A DNA stretch of 64,000 nt from Anarhynchus alexandrinus (lineage: Eukaryota; Chordata; Aves; Charadriiformes; Charadriidae), in the NCBI GenBank assembly GCA_008711295.1, contig VUYV01000011.1, positions 434,001 to 498,000 on the forward strand, read 5' to 3'. The notes beneath the pieces are model-generated. The model did no database searches, was not told where the DNA came from, and saw only the letters and a program-made list of their open reading frames with translations. Made by a program: the position numbers and the translations under genes. Below are positions 34,974-64,000 of the stretch, piece after piece (within the stretch, counting starts at the first letter, position 1; each line of letters begins with the position of its first letter).

Positions 34974-37900
34974 AAAATCTTTCTTTTTAAGAAACACAAA
35001 TTGAAACACTTTGCAATCAGTTACACAGATCAGTTAATACTGGTGACAGTTCCTACATAATTAAACAAGTACTAACAAATTCCAACTGTTTACAAGCCAA
35101 AACTTAAATTAACAAGATTATATAAGCTCAATAAATAGTACATCTGGTCCAGTTCAAGTATAATTCAACAAATCACAGCCTTAATCCTTAGAGAATAGAA
35201 AAACCCTGAATATAACCAGCCTAACACTAATTTAGTGTTAAAGCCTATATGAAACTTTGTCTAATCTTATGGGGCAAATGTTTAATTTTTTTTTACTTTT
35301 TATTTCAAAGAAGGTAAGTTGCAGATTGACATTAAAGACTATTTGAGATCAATACAGATTTCACAAAGATGAAAAACACTCCGTATTCAAAAAGTGCAAT
35401 CTTTGGTTGAGATGTGTTGAAATAGTTTGTATATATTAAGGAAGCTCCTTTTTAAATATCAGTATTTGTTTGGCTAGACCTGAGCCTGCTTTGTGCTATA
35501 TATATATATATGTATTAATAAACAGCGTGGATTATAGTGATGATTAATTATGCCAACTAAAAAAAAAGTCAAGATTTTAAATATAATAAACCAAAAGAAA
35601 CAACACATTTTTACATAAGCTGAGAAAGGTGAGCAGCTGCCTACAGTGGCCTTCTTCCTCAGCAGAATAGGTAGTAGAGAAGTTGAGGAGTTGAGTGCCT
35701 GTCAGCATTGCATGATGGCCTGTTGGAGAGGGAAGGAGATTATCTCTGAGTTCTCAAAGTACATCAGGCCGAAAACTGATCATAGGGATCGTTAGGAGCT
35801 AGTTGAGACTTAGGATTGCTTTTAACTGCTTTCAAATGTTGAGCTTTAGGGGGAGAAAGGACCTTCTCAGAAGGGGAATTGCCCATTTGGCCATACCCAG
35901 GGTTTTGCAGATTGCTGTTGTGTCAAGACAGAGCCCAAAGAGACTGGGTGTCCAAACCACCTCTACAAACGTCTGGGTCTGATCATGTCTGCGGGGCTGG
36001 GCGCTGCACCTGCATCACTCACCTGAGTCATCTACCTCCAAACGAGGAAACTACATAGGGCAGAGATGCCATCTGGAGCCTCCTCCTTCCTCAGTGGCAA
36101 GCAAGGGCCTGTACCCATGACCCAAACAAGGTATCTGGAACCAGGACAGTTCCTGGTGAGCCTCGGTCAAGAATCCAGTTTTTGGAGCCCTGGATGGAGA
36201 CCAAAACTTAAGCGATCGGGGACTGAAGGATACCAAAGCCCACTCTCTCAAGAAGGGATTTTGCGTGTCTAGTGCAGCTGGTCAGGAAAAAGAAGGAGGT
36301 TAAATACGCAAGCTGTGTATAATGGGAGCGAACGCCGTTCAGAATCAGAGGAGGGGGAAAGCAGTTTGAATCATCTCCTGTAAATCCAAAAATAAGCCAC
36401 TGGGTAAGCACTCATTTTAATTATTCTTCTGCTGCCAGTCAAAATCTCATGGTTACCTACTGCTTTCCCTGCCTGCCTGTATCCACCTGTTGTCTGTTTT
36501 CAGAAAGTCTGATTTAAAGCTCTTTGGCCTGGGAAAGTCTTTGTTGTGGATTTGTGCCGTGCCTATAATAAAGGCAGTGGACCCGTAGCTTCTGCTGCAA
36601 TACAAATAAAGAATAATAACAGTGATACTTTTCTCATTTGAGGTTACCTGGGGATAAAGTTGCTGGAGGCACATGACTTTGATATACAGTCAGCTATGTC
36701 TCACATCCAATTAAGCCTAACCGCATGGTCTAACAAGCTCCCATTAGGCCGGTGAGAGCCTCAGTTTGATAGCAGGGTTAGCTTCAAAGATTTGCTGCTT
36801 GCATTTGTAGTGATTTCCTTCCCTTGTGCTCAGATTGTGCTGAAGGGCATGAAGGGAACTTCATATTCAGATGATACATGACCAGCTTGAGAGCTGTGCT
36901 TTAGAAGACAATTGCGCAATCTTTATTGCCATTTTCGTAATCCTACAGCTTGCAATACAAGGTCTCGCCCTAACAGCCCTGTGCTTGAATTTCACTGCAA
37001 TGTGGAAAACAAACAGTCAAAGAAAAACCCAACCCTTGAAGGAAAAATACCTGGTTTGCAATATTATTATTTTTTTCCATAGGGAAAAACAAAAAAAAAG
37101 CTGTTTTAAATGACAGATGGACCCAAGTCTTAACATACTTCAAGTTTGGACAAAGGAGGATTTAGGCTGTAATGTTTTTCATTTCCCCTTGTCTTTTGGA
37201 TAGGCCACGTCTGAATCTGGGATGCAAAGAATCCCTCAACTTGCGAGAAGCAGGAATTCCAAATATGAAATCTGAACCCACCTCTAGTAAAAACGAGTGG
37301 AAAGCACAGGCCATGAAATGGAACAGGGCTTCAGGCTAAAACACCAGGCACCTCTGAGACACACTGCCTGGCTACAGGGTACTTCAGAGAATGGGCATCG
37401 CTGCTGGCACAAGAAATAATGGAACAAATGCTTCGGTGGAAGCAGTTTTGGCAATTTAGCCACTTCACAATATTTTGCGACATCCATGTCATTCTTAGGG
37501 ATGGCTAGAACCTTCTGGGAAACTACTTCCTCTGCACAACACCTAAACAGGACATCCAGCACCAGTGAATTTTACATAACCTACCATGATGAATATTAGT
37601 CAGGCAAAGAATGGAAATACGTCTGCAAATCCCCATCTGCCTGGATTGCGTGGGGCATTTTATAAAAGCATAACTCCGGGATCAATTCTGGCAATGGTCT
37701 GCGTACGTATTCACTTTACTACACAAAGCCCTATTGAAATGAACCAGAAACTTGTACAGTGCATTTCAAAGGGCCTTTGCAAAATACTAAGCAACAACTG
37801 TGCAGAAACAATAGTTCATAATAATGCCAGAGCTGCTGGTGCATCCTGTGTTCTCAGTGCAGCACTCTGTGAGCCATCAGTTGTTGTATTTGCCTTAAAA

Positions 37901-38911
37901 AATTCAGGGAAATAAAATACAAAAACAATATTAAAAGTCTGGCATCTTTCCATGAAAACCAGGAAAATTCAATGTTGCCAAGCTGAGGAAAAGCGAGCTT
38001 GAAAGAAAACAAAAAGACCCCAAAAGCAAGGATCTTGAATAAAATGTCTAAAAGAGACATGGTCCGAACATGTGGCACTTTAAAAAGCCGCTCGTGAGAG
38101 TTTCAAGTCTGTAAGACTCAAAGTTGGCACCCTTTAGAATTATCAAAAAGAAGAGTTTCAAACACAACGGTACCTGGAGAACATCCTGACCACACCACGG
38201 AAAATGCTGCAAACCAAAGCAGGTTAGCTGTCAGCACGTGTATTCGAAATGCTCTCGCTGTGCTGGGTTCAGGCTATAAGGTCCCTGGGACAGACTGTGG
38301 CTCCCTCTGCATTCGTACAACACAGTCAGTGTACAGTCAGTGCTTAACAACACAAACATTTTATCACTTCACCAAGCTCTAAGACACATGGAGGTGGATG
38401 CTGATGGGGTTTATATTATGCCATCTACTGACTAGTTTTAGCACAATGGCTTTAGATGTCCTATGCAAATCCTACTTCTCACTGGGGCAATGAGTGAAAT
38501 GGCTGAAGATATTTTAAGCAACATTTAAGCCTATTTATAGTCACGTCTCCTTTCCTTCCAGCGTCCACTGGAGGATGCTGAGTGCTTCTAAATACTCCGC
38601 CTGACCTGATGTGTTACATCAGAATTAAAACTTTAAGAATCCCTGAGAATTCTGATTTAATCTAGGAAACCACTCCCAGCACGCAGAGTGTGAGAAAGAA
38701 TTGCTCCACTTCTTACAGATATGCCAGCATTGCTTCACCGTGGGAAACAGTTTCAGGCATTTTGGTTTTTAATGGCACTCTGGGCATAGATGCATGGAAC
38801 ATGCTCTTTATTTCCCCTCCTCTGTGCAGTGCAAATTGACAGTTATATCATAGAAATAATAAAAAAAAATTATCAGCATTCACTCATTATAGTTCTTCCA
38901 GTCCATCTGCA
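34974..38911 (-). other. RBM20: RBM20 3' UTR (proposed extent)
   Basis: Sequence after the stop codon at 38912-38914. AATAAA motifs on the minus strand occur at 38808-38813, 36922-36927 and 34968-34973. The AT-rich stretch 34960-35640 includes a (TA)n run at about 35498-35512. No other gene is recognised here. Confidence 0.4.
38808..38813 (-). terminator. RBM20: Candidate proximal RBM20 polyadenylation signal
   Basis: AATAAA on the minus strand only about 100 bases past the stop codon; if used, it gives a very short 3' UTR. Confidence 0.3.
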
Positions 38912-63554
<24,643 letters not shown>

Positions 63555-64000
63555 CTGCAAAGGATCAGGATGTGGGTTAGCCGAATTCACCTGATGTCTA
63601 CCTGCGACTAAAGCCTAGCATGGGCCACTTCTGGAGATACAGCTTATCTAAACCCAGGGAAAGCAAGGTGGTGATTGACAATGCAGCCATAACCCATCAT
63701 CTTCCCTTCCACATCTGCTGCCGCATCCCCTTCAATCGGGAAGCTACTAGGGAGACAACTATGCCGAAGGTCTCTCTTTAAAACCCCCATTGTATCCCTC
63801 ACGAACCCTCTGGACCAGGTCTTCAGCTCATTTTAAGTACCCACAGGACTCATGCCTCTAATGCAGACCAGGAACAGAGGCAACACAAGCCCTCCCACGC
63901 CATCCCCAAATCTACATTTTTTTCTCTTCTCTGCACTTTGTGCAACCTCCGGCGTCCCTGCTGAAACATCACTGCTCCTGACCGTTACTCCCTTTTCCAC
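63555..64000 (-). other. RBM20: RBM20 intron 1 (partial)
   Basis: Sequence upstream of exon 2 to the window edge. No exon seen; RBM20 exon 1 must lie further right. Confidence 0.7.

Overview
The window is single-copy vertebrate DNA from a bird. Two truncated CR1-type LINE tails, one ending in the typical short tandem repeat, point to a bird, as do compact intergenic spacing and the gene order. I could not decide the species. The layout mirrors the mammalian RBM20 - PDCD4 - BBIP1 - SHOC2 neighbourhood, read here mostly on the minus strand.

Left end (1-4400): a CpG-rich bidirectional promoter at about 3300-4060 carries two opposed ZNF143/STAF-like sites. BBIP1 (BBSome assembly factor) starts on the plus strand at 4061 and is complete in two coding exons separated by an 82-base intron. 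SHOC2 should start from the same promoter on the minus strand. No SHOC2 coding sequence is visible in 1-3300, so only its non-coding 5' part and first intron are expected.

4400-22500: PDCD4 (translation inhibitor that binds eIF4A) lies on the minus strand with 11 coding exons, all with GT-AG junctions and consistent phases. They give a 467-residue protein with two MA3 domains. Its 3' UTR holds an 8-mer miR-21 site. Its CpG-island promoter (about 21590-22530) is flanked by long C and G homopolymers with assembly Ns. BBIP1 and PDCD4 converge, with a CR1 fragment between them.

22500-34960: about 12 kb of intergenic DNA in which I recognise no gene.

34960-64000: RBM20 (muscle splicing regulator) on the minus strand, exons 2-14 with stop codon; exon 1 is beyond the right edge. 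Both zinc fingers, the RRM, the RS domain with its intact RSRSP stretch and the conserved C-terminus are readable. Points worth checking are two tandem splice acceptors (at the RRM and RS exons), a possible 16-base frame-shifting microexon just before the RRM exon, and a coding GAT-repeat tract. No RNA genes, CRISPR arrays or prokaryotic features were seen.
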